DNA of 64,000 nt, taken from an uncultured Pelagibacteraceae bacterium. Its GTDB lineage: Bacteria > Pseudomonadota > Alphaproteobacteria > Pelagibacterales > Pelagibacteraceae. Below are positions 12,215 through 19,955 of the stretch, piece by piece. Below the pieces are notes generated by a model. The model searched no databases and was not told the DNA's origin. It saw only the letters and a list, made by a program, of their open reading frames with translations. Position numbers and translations under genes: made by a program. Location: contig CACEGO010000002.1 in NCBI GenBank assembly GCA_902559075.1, positions 27,144 through 91,143 on the forward strand, given 5' to 3'. How positions within the stretch are numbered: the stretch's first letter is position 1; each line of letters starts with the position of its first letter.

Positions 12215-12405
12215 TATATACTTACCTTAAGTAGTAATTCTAGGAAAAATTTCAAAACCTGATCTAAAAGGAGAAAAAATAAAGACATAACAACTGCCAT
12301 TACAAATACCATCAAAGCACCTTGCAATGTCTCTTTCCAAGTTGGCCAAGTAACTTTGAAAGCCTCTTGTTTAACTTCCTGAATAAATTTAATCGGGTTT
12401 CTCAT
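12214..12405 (-). CDS. secE: Preprotein translocase subunit SecE
   Basis: Essential small subunit of the SecYEG channel that clamps SecY. It has 63 residues, the short single-span form common outside enterobacteria. The amphipathic FIQEVKQEAFKVTWPTWKET stretch precedes one transmembrane helix (about residues 29-55). It sits between tRNA-Trp and nusG. Confidence 0.96.
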   Translation of the reverse strand: MRNPIKFIQEVKQEAFKVTWPTWKETLQGALMVFVMAVVMSLFFLLLDQVLKFFLELLLKVSI

Positions 12406-12422
12406 AATTTACATGCTCAAAT

Positions 12423-12498
12423 TGGCAGGAGCGGAGGGACTCGAACCCTCAGCCTCCGGTTTTGGAGACCGGCGCTCTACCAATTGAGCTACACTCCT
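12423..12498 (-). tRNA. trnW: tRNA-Trp (anticodon CCA)
   Basis: A complete cloverleaf on the minus strand with a 7-bp acceptor stem (one G-U), anticodon loop CTCCAAA, a GGTTCGAGTCC T-arm and an encoded 3' CCA. It lies between tuf and secE and is probably processed from the tuf-secE transcript. Confidence 0.97.
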
Positions 12499-12508
12499 AT
12501 TTATAGAG

Positions 12509-13699
12509 TTACTCTATAATTTTAGTTACTACTCCTGCTCCAACAGTTCTTCCACCTTCTCTTATCGCAAAGTTTAATTTTTCGGCCATTGCAATTGGCG
12601 TAATAAGTTTAACAGTAAATTTAGCATCATCACCTGGCATAACCATTTCAGTTCCAGCTGGTAATTCTACTTCACCTGTTACATCTGTTGTTCTAAAATA
12701 AAACTGAGGTCTATATTTAGTAAAGAAAGGCGTGTGTCTTCCACCCTCGTCTTTTTTAAGTACATAAGCTTGAGCCTCAAATTTAGTATGTGGAGTAATT
12801 GAACCAGGCTTACAAAGAACTTGTCCTCTTTCAATGTCAGTTCTTTCAATACCTCTCAATAAAATCCCTACGTTATCACCAGCTTCACCAGAATCTAAGA
12901 GTTTTCTAAACATTTCAACTCCAGTACAAACTGATTTCTTAGTTTCTTTAATTCCAACTATTTCAACTTCTTCTCCAGTTTTAATTACACCTGATTCAAC
13001 TCTACCTGTCGCAACTGTTCCTCTTCCAGAAATTGAGAACACGTCTTCAATCGGCATCAAGAATGGTTTATCAACCTCTCTAGCTGGTTGTGGAATATGT
13101 TCGTCAACAGCTTTCATTAACTCTAAAATTGAATTTTTTCCAATTTCATCATCTCTTCCTTCAACTGCTGCTAAAGCTGAACCTTTAACAATTGGTGTTT
13201 TGTCACCTGGATATTTATATGATGTTAAAAGCTCTCTGATTTCTTCCTCAACAAGTTCAATCATTTCTTTATCATCAACTTGATCTACTTTATTTAAGTA
13301 AACAACTATAGCTGGAATACCAACTTGTCTTCCCAAAAGAATATGTTCTCTTGTTTGTGGCATTGGACCATCAGCTGCATTAACAACTAAGATAGCTCCA
13401 TCCATTTGTGCAGCACCAGTAATCATGTTTTTTACATAGTCAGCGTGTCCAGGACAATCCACGTGAGCATAGTGTCTTTTTTCAGTTTCATACTCAACGT
13501 GTGCTGTTGAAATTGTTATACCTCTCTCTTTTTCTTCAGGTGCTTTATCAATTTGATCATAAGCAACTGCTGTTCCGCCGCCCGCTTGTGCTAATACATT
13601 TGTAATCGCGGCAGTAAGAGTTGTTTTACCATGGTCTACATGACCGATAGTCCCAATGTTACAGTGGGGTTTATTTCTTACAAATTTTTCTTTTGACAT
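12509..13699 (-). CDS. tuf: Elongation factor Tu
   Basis: GTPase that delivers aminoacyl-tRNA to the ribosome; 396 residues. GHVDHGKT is at 19-26, DCPGH at 81-85 and NKVD near 136-139. Domain 2 and 3 signatures follow ([20 protein letters not shown]). tuf is separated from fusA and sits upstream of tRNA-Trp and secE, between three tRNA genes. No second tuf copy is visible here. Confidence 0.99.
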   Translation of the reverse strand: MSKEKFVRNKPHCNIGTIGHVDHGKTTLTAAITNVLAQAGGGTAVAYDQIDKAPEEKERGITISTAHVEYETEKRHYAHVDCPGHADYVKNMITGAAQMDGAILVVNAADGPMPQTREHILLGRQVGIPAIVVYLNKVDQVDDKEMIELVEEEIRELLTSYKYPGDKTPIVKGSALAAVEGRDDEIGKNSILELMKAVDEHIPQPAREVDKPFLMPIEDVFSISGRGTVATGRVESGVIKTGEEVEIVGIKETKKSVCTGVEMFRKLLDSGEAGDNVGILLRGIERTDIERGQVLCKPGSITPHTKFEAQAYVLKKDEGGRHTPFFTKYRPQFYFRTTDVTGEVELPAGTEMVMPGDDAKFTVKLITPIAMAEKLNFAIREGGRTVGAGVVTKIIE

Positions 13700-13747
13700 T
13701 ACTTTTTTTACCTCAGTTTATTTGTTTTCATTTCTAATTTTATTTCT

Positions 13748-13821
13748 TGGAGCGGGTAAAGGGAATCGAACCCTTACATCCAGCTTGGAAGGCTAGCGTT
13801 CTACCATTGAACTACACCCGC
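13748..13821 (-). tRNA. trnG: tRNA-Gly (anticodon TCC)
   Basis: A cloverleaf on the minus strand: acceptor GCGGGTG paired with its complement, anticodon loop CTTCCAA, T-arm GGTTCGATTCC and encoded CCA (74 nt). It lies just upstream of tuf and downstream of tRNA-Tyr, so all three are likely co-transcribed. Confidence 0.97.
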
Positions 13822-13866
13822 ACAACCCCAAGAGTAACACTCCATGTTAAAAAAAAAATTATTGAA

Positions 13867-13952
13867 TGGTGGAGGGGGAAAGATTCGAACTTTCGAAGAC
13901 CGAAGTCAACGGGTTTACAGCCCGCCCCATTTGACCGCTCTGGAACCCCTCC
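13867..13952 (-). tRNA. trnY: tRNA-Tyr (anticodon GTA)
   Basis: A class II tRNA of 86 nt with a long variable arm on the minus strand. The acceptor is GGAGGGG, the anticodon loop CTGTAAA, and CCA is encoded. It appears to be the first gene of the tRNA-Tyr/tRNA-Gly/tuf transcript. The 129-bp gap to rlmB must hold divergent promoters; I could not fix them confidently. Confidence 0.97.
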
Positions 13953-14081
13953 TTTGGGGAAGTGTCCCCTTGTTCAATAAAGCTTCAAATAACAAGCGTT
14001 TTATATATTTTATTTGTGCAAATGCAACACGTGATTTAATAAGAAAATATCAAAAAAAACGTGTAAAACTCCTGTTAATTT

Positions 14082-14825
14082 ATGAATAAATCATCTTTTT
14101 TTATTGTTGGACAACATGCGGTGATGGAAGCTCTTAAAAACCCCAAAAGAAAAGTGTTAAGAGTTTTTTTAACTGAAGAGTCTAAAAAAAATATTCATAG
14201 AAAAAACCCTAACACTAACGTTTTAGAAGACGTTAAAGTTTATTTTAAATCTAAAAAAGAATTAGACAAGTACACATCTAAAGAACAATTGATGCATAAT
14301 GGTTATGTTGCTGAAATTGAACATTTAGATCAACCAGACTTAAAAAATTTCATTAAAAATAAGAATAATTTAACATTTGTTTGTCTTGATGAAGTTTCAG
14401 ATCCAAGAAATATAGGTGCATTAATAAGAAGTGCAGCCTCATTTGAAATTGATGGATTAATAATTAAAGAAAGACATTTTCCTAAAGAAAGTAAATTAAT
14501 GTATAAATCAGCAAGTGGGTGTATGGAACACGTTAATATATTTCAGGTATCAAACATTAATTCTACGCTAAAAAATTTAAGAGAGAAAAATTTCTGGGTT
14601 TATGGTTTTGATCCAAGGGGCCAAAAAAATTTCACTGATATAAAGTGGGAAGGCAATAATATACTTTTGTTTGGTTCTGAAGGATTTGGAATGAGAGAGC
14701 ATACAGGTAAATATGCAGACTTTTTTGTAAAAATTAATATAAGTAAAGAGATTGAAAGTTTAAATATCTCAAATAGTGCAGCAATTGTATTTCATCATCT
14801 AAGTTATATAAAAAAAAAGAGTTGA
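14082..14825 (+). CDS. rlmB: 23S rRNA (guanosine-2'-O-)-methyltransferase, RlmB/TrmH family
   Basis: SPOUT-fold SAM-dependent 2'-O-methyltransferase, likely for a 23S rRNA guanosine. It has 247 residues: an N-terminal substrate-binding domain beginning GQHAVMEALKNPKR, then the knotted catalytic domain with EVSDPRNIGALIRSAASF (motif 1), LLFGSEGFGM (motif 2) and SLNISNSAAIVFHHLS (motif 3). RlmB is the best match; another TrmH-family rRNA or tRNA methylase is possible. It is divergent from the tRNA-Tyr operon and followed by tRNA-Thr. Confidence 0.9.
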   Translation: MNKSSFFIVGQHAVMEALKNPKRKVLRVFLTEESKKNIHRKNPNTNVLEDVKVYFKSKKELDKYTSKEQLMHNGYVAEIEHLDQPDLKNFIKNKNNLTFVCLDEVSDPRNIGALIRSAASFEIDGLIIKERHFPKESKLMYKSASGCMEHVNIFQVSNINSTLKNLREKNFWVYGFDPRGQKNFTDIKWEGNNILLFGSEGFGMREHTGKYADFFVKINISKEIESLNISNSAAIVFHHLSYIKKKS

Positions 14826-14858
14826 TTATTTACAAAATTGTTAATAACTATTGCGCAT

Positions 14859-14934
14859 GCCCTTGTAGCTCAGCTGGTAGAGCAATTGATTTGTAATCAA
14901 TAGGTCCGCGGTTCGAATCCGTGCGGGGGCACCA
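14859..14934 (+). tRNA. trnT: tRNA-Thr (anticodon TGT)
   Basis: A complete 76-nt cloverleaf with acceptor GCCCTTG/CGGGGGC (G-U pairs), anticodon loop TTTGTAA at 14890-14896, T-arm CGCGGTTCGAATCCGTG and encoded CCA. The sequence from the first base of the anticodon loop to the CCA is repeated once intact and once truncated further downstream. This gene is therefore the anchor of a tandem integration array. Confidence 0.97.
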
Positions 14935-14989
14935 CTTCACTTACTTTTTTATCAAAATTATTTATTCAAAAGCTATTCTTAACACAAAA

Positions 14990-15011
14990 AGTGTGGTCAG
15001 AGTGTGGACAG
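14990..15011. repeat. 11-bp-period direct repeat pair, T1 left end
   Basis: AGTGTGGTCAG is followed immediately by AGTGTGGACAG, 10 of 11 bases identical. It lies 56 bp after the tRNA-Thr CCA end and downstream of the T1 cargo stop. It is one of eight such pairs in the two arrays. Confidence 0.7.
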
Positions 15012-15044
15012 ATTTGTAGACCAATCAAGTAGTCTAAAGCAAAA

Positions 15045-15542
15045 TTAATTTACACCATTCTTAATTAATTTTTTAAAAGTTTTTTTATCAACAATATTAC
15101 ATTTTGAGTCCATGGCTAAATTTAAATCATCACCCATTTTTAAAATCATAGATTGATGATATTCGCCATTTATATTTTCAATAGCGTAACCAATCTGTAA
15201 AGAGTCTAATGTTGCTCCCCATGAATAGATATTATCTTTATATTCAAATTTATCTTTATTCGTTTCATCTGGTTTTTTATCTTTCCAATCTGTCTCTGTC
15301 ATCATTCCTTGTTCATAAACAGTAACTGTTGTTTTTTTTTTAACATCTTTTAATTTGTAAAATATATGACCATTGTAAGAACCTATAGATAAATGAGGTT
15401 GCTCATCAGGACTAAAAGCTCCACTTGCAGATTTATTTTCTTTTATAATTTGTTTACATGATAGATATGTAAAAGGTGTAGCTGCAATAGCATTAACACT
15501 TAATATTAATCCTAGAACCGTAATCCCTAAAAGTTTTTTCAT
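15045..15542 (-). CDS. Exported protein of unknown function (T1 cargo)
   Basis: A 165-residue protein with a clear signal peptide (about 1-20, cleavage after NAIA), so probably periplasmic. I do not recognise the family. The mature part is hydrophilic with cysteines at C29 and near the C-terminus, possibly a disulfide. It differs from the paralogous family carried by the next cassettes. It is the only gene of the 750-bp T1 element and is transcribed toward tRNA-Thr. The coding assignment rests on length, signal peptide and position. Confidence 0.75.
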   Translation of the reverse strand: MKKLLGITVLGLILSVNAIAATPFTYLSCKQIIKENKSASGAFSPDEQPHLSIGSYNGHIFYKLKDVKKKTTVTVYEQGMMTETDWKDKKPDETNKDKFEYKDNIYSWGATLDSLQIGYAIENINGEYHQSMILKMGDDLNLAMDSKCNIVDKKTFKKLIKNGVN

Positions 15543-15630
15543 AGTGAAAACTCTACCACTGCACCCATAATGTGACCAGACTAAAAATATTTAGAGTTTA
15601 TCGTTGCAAACAAATAATTATTTAAACTTT

Positions 15631-15684
15631 AGTAATTGTTTTGTAATCAATAGGTCCGCGGTTCGAATCCGTGCGGGGGCACCA
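15631..15684. repeat. Duplicated tRNA-Thr 3' half (T1/T2 junction)
   Basis: The 45 nt from 15640 to 15684 are identical to tRNA-Thr from its anticodon loop to the CCA. The nine preceding bases match at seven positions. There is no acceptor 5' strand or D-arm, so it cannot be a functional tRNA. It marks a past integration junction. Confidence 0.95.
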
Positions 15685-15746
15685 TCACTCAATAAATTCA
15701 ACACTAATTATTTTTGCAAAGCTAAAGCTAAACTAAATTATGATGT

Positions 15747-15764
15747 TGAGTGTATCGTGAGTGT
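15747..15764. repeat. 11-bp-period direct repeat pair, T2 left end
   Basis: TGAGTGT occurs at 15747-15753 and again at 15758-15764, exactly 11 bp apart, followed by GTCAAGATTT. It lies 3' of the T2 cargo stop. Confidence 0.65.
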
Positions 15765-15851
15765 GTCAAGATTTCGAGATAGTTAAAATTTTTTATCTAT
15801 GATTTGAAATCTAACCTTAGGGCACAAGATTATGAGGACCGTGCATAATTA

Positions 15852-16436
15852 TTAATAAGCTTCATATTGTAACCAATCAAAAAACAAATTTGAACCAATA
15901 CTAACTTGTAATGAGTCTCTCCAAGGCCTGTTATTTTTAATTTCTTTGCTCCACTCATAACAAGATATGTTTATTTCACCATCACTAAGCACGAAAGTAA
16001 TTTGATGAATTTTACTTTTGCCTGTTTTATCAGCTTTATGAGAAAATGAGTCTTTATATTTATCAATAAAATTAATTGAATTTTCAATATTATTAGATAT
16101 TTCTTCTCTTTTTTCTAAACATTCATCAATTTTATTTTCAAAAATTAAACCACCTTTAAGCTCAACAATCTCAAAGCTTCCGTCGTTTCTATAATGAAAA
16201 TTATATTGTATATATTCTGAATTTGAATCTGGATTGAAAAAAATTCTTTTAAATTTATCACTTTTATAAAACGAACTCATTTTAGGTAACTGATTATCAA
16301 TTTCTTTTTTGGAATAGTATTCCAATAAACTTTTACCTATGCTCATTCCATCTATTTCAAAATCAGAAATACCATCTGCCTTGGTCCATGATTGAAGACT
16401 AAAGATTAAAATCAATACTGATAGAAATACTCTCAT
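15852..16436 (-). CDS. Exported SIGDS-family protein, copy 1 (T2 cargo)
   Basis: An exported protein of unknown function, about 194 residues from the preferred ATG at 16434-16436. An in-frame GTG three codons upstream (16443-16445) is less likely, because the close paralogs start at the equivalent Met. The signal peptide ends near SLQSWTKA. The mature N-terminus carries the family motif DFEIDGMSIGKSLLEY and the protein ends FDWLQYEAY. Two paralogs lie in element L2. Its start is 18 bp from an 11-bp-period direct repeat pair. Confidence 0.8.
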   Translation of the reverse strand: MRVFLSVLILIFSLQSWTKADGISDFEIDGMSIGKSLLEYYSKKEIDNQLPKMSSFYKSDKFKRIFFNPDSNSEYIQYNFHYRNDGSFEIVELKGGLIFENKIDECLEKREEISNNIENSINFIDKYKDSFSHKADKTGKSKIHQITFVLSDGEINISCYEWSKEIKNNRPWRDSLQVSIGSNLFFDWLQYEAY

Positions 16437-16453
16437 AAAGAGCACTTTCTCAC

Positions 16454-16471
16454 TGTGTCATATGTGTGTCA
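16454..16471. repeat. 11-bp-period direct repeat pair, T2 right end
   Basis: TGTGTCA occurs at 16454-16460 and 16465-16471, 11 bp apart. It lies 18 bp upstream of the T2 cargo start, so it could also be an operator. On the minus strand it reads TTGACACACATATGACACAG, which includes a -35-like TTGACA. Confidence 0.65.
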
Positions 16472-16531
16472 AGATTTGAAATATTTTTCAATTAATTTTA
16501 ATAGCATTTGTTTATTTATACTTTGACTCTC

Positions 16532-16561
16532 GATTTGTAATCAATAGATCCGCGGTTCGAA
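16532..16561. repeat. Truncated tRNA-Thr fragment (end of T array)
   Basis: Thirty bases match tRNA-Thr from just before the anticodon loop to the T-loop GTTCGAA, with one G-to-A change. The final 17 bases of the tRNA are missing and a small reading frame begins immediately after. It is the decayed right boundary of the tRNA-Thr array. Confidence 0.85.
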
Positions 16562-16564
16562 ATT

Positions 16565-16702
16565 TTACCAGGCTGTTAGTTTCCAGCACTCATTAGCATC
16601 CTCAATACGAACATAACAACCTAGAAAAGACATAATTTTAAATGCACAAAAGCCTCCAACTAAAATAATGACTACGAGCATTATTGGATTAATTTTTTTC
16701 AT
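16565..16702 (-). CDS. Small membrane protein, 45 residues, downstream of nadK
   Basis: The reading frame starts three bases after the nadK stop and ends three bases before the last tRNA-Thr fragment. It encodes a Lys-rich N-terminus, one hydrophobic helix (about residues 8-28) and a short tail with two cysteines and two tryptophans, ending KLTAW. The spacing suggests co-translation with nadK. I do not recognise it. It could be chance coding, but membrane-helix composition and tight coupling support a real gene. Confidence 0.5.
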   Translation of the reverse strand: MKKINPIMLVVIILVGGFCAFKIMSFLGCYVRIEDANECWKLTAW

Positions 16703-16705
16703 TTA

Positions 16706-17476
16706 CTAACTAGTTTCTCTTCTTATTTGTTCAATTTTAATCTTTTTCTGTAGACTTCTATTTTTATCATAAAGGAGATTAAACTTTATTTTATTATTAG
16801 TTTTAACTGTAATTGATTTAGCATTTCTTACTTCTAAATTATCTGCAACAGCACTAATAGGTCTTTTAGTTGGGTTTAAGTTAGTTATAACTATTTTAGT
16901 TTTGTCATTAACTATTTTACCCTTCCATCTTCTTGGTCTAAATGCACTTATTGGTGATATTGATAATTTTTTTGAATGAAGACTTAAAATAGGTCCATGA
17001 ACTGAGAGATTATAAGCTGTACTTCCTGCGGGTGTTGATACTAATACCCCATCTGAAACTAATTTTTTAATTATTTGTTTTGAGCCTTGTTTAATTGATA
17101 AAGATGCTGCTTGTCTACTTTGTCTTAGTACAGAAACTTCATTGATTGCTATAGATCTTCTTGTTTGATTATTTTTATTTTTAACAATCATTTCCAGTGG
17201 AGAAATTGAAACCAAATTTGCTTTATATAAGTTTTTTAAAATATCTTTTGAAGAAAATTTATTCATAAGAAAACCATAATTTCCAGAATTAATTCCATAA
17301 AAATTTTTATTCGAATTTTTATTTTTTTTTAGTGTTTGAAGCATAAAACCATCACCACCTATAACAATTATGAGATTTTCTATTTTAAAATGATTTGTTT
17401 TTATTTTTTTTAATAATAAATTTTTAATACTTGACGATTTCTTATTTTTATCTGAAATGATTTGAAGTTTACTCAT
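16706..17476 (-). CDS. nadK: NAD kinase
   Basis: Phosphorylates NAD to NADP in the cytoplasm. At 256 residues it is slightly short, as usual in streamlined alphaproteobacteria. The GGDG motif lies at about 40-43 (VIGGDGFML), followed by NSGNYGFLMN and the conserved loop SDGVLVSTPAGSTAYNLSVHGP. It is followed by a 45-residue ORF and preceded by tRNA-Leu. It separates the two integration arrays, so both arrays are inserted into a core-gene neighbourhood. Confidence 0.95.
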   Translation of the reverse strand: MSKLQIISDKNKKSSSIKNLLLKKIKTNHFKIENLIIVIGGDGFMLQTLKKNKNSNKNFYGINSGNYGFLMNKFSSKDILKNLYKANLVSISPLEMIVKNKNNQTRRSIAINEVSVLRQSRQAASLSIKQGSKQIIKKLVSDGVLVSTPAGSTAYNLSVHGPILSLHSKKLSISPISAFRPRRWKGKIVNDKTKIVITNLNPTKRPISAVADNLEVRNAKSITVKTNNKIKFNLLYDKNRSLQKKIKIEQIRRETS

Positions 17477-17480
17477 TTAA

Positions 17481-17566
17481 TGGTGCCCTCGGCCAGACTC
17501 GAACTGGCACTCCGCAAGCGGCAAGGATTTTAAGTCCTTTGTGTCTACCAATTTCACCACGAGGGC
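17481..17566 (-). tRNA. trnL: tRNA-Leu (anticodon TAA)
   Basis: A class II tRNA on the minus strand, 86 nt, with acceptor GCCCTCG/CGAGGGC, anticodon loop CTTAAAA, a long variable arm and encoded CCA. Its 5' half, from the anticodon loop (17528-17534) to the acceptor 5' end, is duplicated exactly at 20026-20064 and 21752-21790. The gene is therefore the anchor of a second integration array, entered from the 5' side. Confidence 0.97.
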
Positions 17567-17640
17567 ATTAATGAATTTCATGAGTGTTTAAGCTAATATT
17601 TATAATTCAACAAGACTAATAAGTAAAATTTTTTTAATTT
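17567..17640 (-). promoter_or_regulatory. Element-borne replacement promoter for tRNA-Leu (candidate)
   Basis: Integration from the 5' side separates the tRNA from its original promoter. This flank is strongly similar to the flank after the second fragment (20065-20140). On the minus strand both keep TTGTT(G/C), 16 bp, then (T/A)TAAAC, about 20 bp before the tRNA 5' end. The match to consensus is weak but conserved between copies. Confidence 0.35.
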
Positions 17641-17649
17641 ATCTCACTA

Positions 17650-17668
17650 GGTACTGGTCAGGTACTGG
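17650..17668. repeat. 11-bp-period direct repeat pair, L1 left end
   Basis: GGTACTGG at 17650-17657 and 17661-17668. The same word, with the same period and orientation, recurs at the right end of L1. It lies downstream of the L1 cargo stop. Confidence 0.8.
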
Positions 17669-17698
17669 TTGTCCTATATTATCCTATAAGATTTTCCT

Positions 17699-19858
17699 TT
17701 ATCTATAACTCATTAAAACTTTATCTGGATCACCTGCAAGCGATGGATTTTGTTCTCTGCCCTGTTCTGCTGCCTTCTGAGATACATTTTCATCCATATA
17801 AGCTAACAACTCTCCATTGGTAATCTTTTTATCTTCATTAAAATCTGCATAACCTTCTAAACCTTTCATTAAATAATATGAAAATATTCCATGTTTAGCT
17901 TCTTTTAATCCTGATGAAATTTGATCTAATTTTGATGCACTAAAAATAGTAAAGTTGTCTGGAATACCATCTTGCTCATCAGCAACAATTCTAACTGGTC
18001 TAGCTGATGCCAATAAAGTTTCTTCATCTCTAGATACTCCACTATAACAAGTATCAAAAAATATTGTCACGCTTTTTGGATTTAAAGCAATTATTTCTTT
18101 AAATAATTCTGTTCTAGATAAAGCCGTTCTATCTAATAAATCAGGATCACTATCTTGATGTAATAAGTACAATTCCTTACCATCACTTGAAGCTAAGCCA
18201 TGACCTGCAAAAAAAATAATTAAATTAGTTTTGTTAGATTTAACTTTAGCAGGTAGCCATTTTTCTAAAGTAGATATTATATCAATAAAACTTGCATCTG
18301 TATCCAATAATTGCTTAATATTTTTTTGTTTTATGCCAAACCCTTTCTTTGCATATTCAGCAAAGTATTTTGCATCTAGATTTGCAAAGGTTGCATCTGG
18401 AGATTTTTTGTACTTTTCAATACCTACAATCAATGCAACTGTATCTTCAGAAATTTTATTGTTTAAAATTGTTGGGTTCAATGGTTCTAATTTTTCAACA
18501 ATTTCCTTATCTTTTAGATTAATAGATATTTTAACTAACTTTGGTTTTGATCTATTACCCCATTGGTCAATTGCTACAATTGATATTTCTTCATCTATGG
18601 GACTAAATCTTCTAATAATAAATTTTCCGTTCTTTACTTTAATTGGTCTGCCTTCGGCTTCTATATAAATTTTTTCAGACTCATCTTTAACAAAACCCTC
18701 TATTTCATAATCAGTATCATTAACAGTGATTGCTGATGCTATATTTATTACAGGTGGATTTTGATCCAAATTTTCAGTCTTTGGTTTAAATTCTTCTTGA
18801 GTATCTATTTTTTTAACTATTTTTTTCTTCTCTTTTTTCTTCTCTTTTTTTACGATTTTAGTTGTTGTTTCATAAAAACTATCTTGTTCAATTTTTTGTT
18901 GATCAAAAGCATTGTACGAAATATTGGTTCTTCCAATCCAATATTCCCATTTATATTTATTCTTACGTAACCATTTTTTTGCAGCATCTTCATGTGTCAT
19001 TTTTTCGACATCTACGTAGTAAGCCATTTTTCCCATATCTTTTGTTGTAAATGAAATCTTTTCAAATATCTCAAAAGCATCAGGATGTTGATTTGCAAAT
19101 TTTGAACTTGCAGCTTTTTTTAAGTAACCTACAGGAGATCCACAGGCTCCACTTCCTCCATCATCAGGCCTACAACCAGCATAATATTTGGGCCACTTAA
19201 TCATGGTAAATCCTTCTGCATCAGTAAAATTTGGAGACCAATTAAACATTAAAATTCCTTTACCTTTTCTTTTAGCGTCATAAAGTTCTTTCCATAATTG
19301 ATCAGCACTACTTGCAAATTTAACTTTATATTTGCTGTCTAGACCTAAAGCTTTAATTCTTTGAGGAATTAAATCACCATGCCAGCTTTGTGGACCTTCT
19401 AAAATTATTCCTTTACCATTTGACCCAGGTCTAGCAAAAACATCTGCACAATTTTTTAAAGCTTCCCAGTTAGGTAAACCTGGGCATAGATTTTTTTCAA
19501 TCACCCAAGTTGGTACTCCGATATCTTCCATTGTTGATGCTGGATGTAAACCTACATCAATAATTCCACCTTTTGATAATGCTTGATTGAAAGATCTTCC
19601 AAAAGCACTTTCCCACACTTCATGAGAAATAGAAACATCACCTTTTCTTATTCTTTCGTAAACTGCTTGGCTATCATGGTTTTTGTACTTAACGTTTTTT
19701 CCAATAGATTCAAATATTCCTCCAATTACATAAGCACCAACAATTTGTGATGACCAATTATGAGTTGGAATAATAATAGGCTTGTTACTATTTGCATTTA
19801 CATTAAACGTTAACCCCAAACAAAGAACGATAAACAGATATGCTAGTAAGCGTTTCAT
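17699..19858 (-). CDS. Glycine-betaine-type binding protein fused to a caspase-like protease
   Basis: A 719-residue exported protein. A signal peptide (1-22) is followed by an OpuAC/ProX-like substrate-binding domain (about 26-308). Next come a Lys/Glu-rich linker (about 335-360), a beta-rich Ig-like segment (about 369-447) and a C-terminal peptidase C14/metacaspase-like domain (about 472-719). The catalytic dyad is visible as AGHG (H553) and FFDTCYSG (C604). A Ca-binding-type loop D672-x-N674-x-D676 ends at E683. It is the only gene of element L1, with no permease or ATPase beside it, so it is unlikely to be an ordinary transporter subunit. A role in sensing a quaternary amine or osmolyte and triggering proteolysis in the periplasm is speculation. 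Its first 22 coding bases are identical to those of the 20995-21585 gene. Confidence 0.85.
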   Translation of the reverse strand: MKRLLAYLFIVLCLGLTFNVNANSNKPIIIPTHNWSSQIVGAYVIGGIFESIGKNVKYKNHDSQAVYERIRKGDVSISHEVWESAFGRSFNQALSKGGIIDVGLHPASTMEDIGVPTWVIEKNLCPGLPNWEALKNCADVFARPGSNGKGIILEGPQSWHGDLIPQRIKALGLDSKYKVKFASSADQLWKELYDAKRKGKGILMFNWSPNFTDAEGFTMIKWPKYYAGCRPDDGGSGACGSPVGYLKKAASSKFANQHPDAFEIFEKISFTTKDMGKMAYYVDVEKMTHEDAAKKWLRKNKYKWEYWIGRTNISYNAFDQQKIEQDSFYETTTKIVKKEKKKEKKKIVKKIDTQEEFKPKTENLDQNPPVINIASAITVNDTDYEIEGFVKDESEKIYIEAEGRPIKVKNGKFIIRRFSPIDEEISIVAIDQWGNRSKPKLVKISINLKDKEIVEKLEPLNPTILNNKISEDTVALIVGIEKYKKSPDATFANLDAKYFAEYAKKGFGIKQKNIKQLLDTDASFIDIISTLEKWLPAKVKSNKTNLIIFFAGHGLASSDGKELYLLHQDSDPDLLDRTALSRTELFKEIIALNPKSVTIFFDTCYSGVSRDEETLLASARPVRIVADEQDGIPDNFTIFSASKLDQISSGLKEAKHGIFSYYLMKGLEGYADFNEDKKITNGELLAYMDENVSQKAAEQGREQNPSLAGDPDKVLMSYR

Positions 19859-19879
19859 GAGGTTTATAATATCTCTTTA

Positions 19880-19898
19880 GGTACTGGTTTGGTACTGG
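19880..19898. repeat. 11-bp-period direct repeat pair, L1 right end
   Basis: GGTACTGG at 19880-19887 and 19891-19898, matching the pair at the left end of L1. It lies 22 bp upstream of the cargo ATG. Between the pair and the ATG the minus strand reads TAAAGAGATATTATAAACCT, which contains a -10-like TATTAT, so the pair could also sit where an activator would bind. Confidence 0.8.
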
Positions 19899-19955
19899 TT
19901 TTGAAACATTTAATAAACTTTATTTTCTTATATTTATTTGAGGTTTATTTAAAAT

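Larger units (their letters stand above)
14890..15639. mobile_element. Mini-element T1 at tRNA-Thr
   Basis: A 750-bp segment bounded by two identical 45-nt copies of the tRNA-Thr 3' half, each beginning at the first base of the anticodon loop. It carries one exported-protein gene on the minus strand and no recombinase. An 11-bp tandem pair lies near the left end. A degenerate version lies upstream of the cargo start at 15560-15578 (TGCACCCA and TGTGACCA, also with an 11-bp period). The architecture is what a tyrosine-recombinase integration into a tRNA leaves. That the segment is mobile is inferred. Confidence 0.6.
15640..16533. mobile_element. Mini-element T2 at tRNA-Thr
   Basis: An 894-bp segment between the second and third tRNA-Thr fragments. 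It carries one exported-protein gene of the SIGDS paralogous family on the minus strand and no recombinase. Tandem pairs of 11-bp period lie near each end, and both run into the shared string GTGTGTCAAGATTT. The third tRNA fragment is shortened and has one substitution, so this is probably the oldest junction of the array. Mobility is inferred. Confidence 0.6.

Noticed and set aside
12834..13283. 149-codon plus-strand frame opposite tuf
   Set aside because: Antisense shadow of tuf with Ser/Pro/Leu-rich composition and no recognisable domain.
15604..15786. Plus-strand frame of 60 codons across the duplicated tRNA-Thr fragment
   Set aside because: It only reads through the tRNA remnant and the adjacent repeats; no domain, no ribosome-binding site, and the region is explained by the integration junction.
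16446..16480. A PhoB box upstream of the T2 cargo gene
   Set aside because: The 11-bp period and TGTCA-like words are suggestive, but homologous positions in other cassettes use unrelated words and pairs also occur 3' of the genes, so a simple Pho-box call is not supported.
18231..18668. 145-codon plus-strand frame opposite the caspase-fusion gene
   Set aside because: Antisense shadow; the minus-strand frame has a signal peptide and catalytic motifs.
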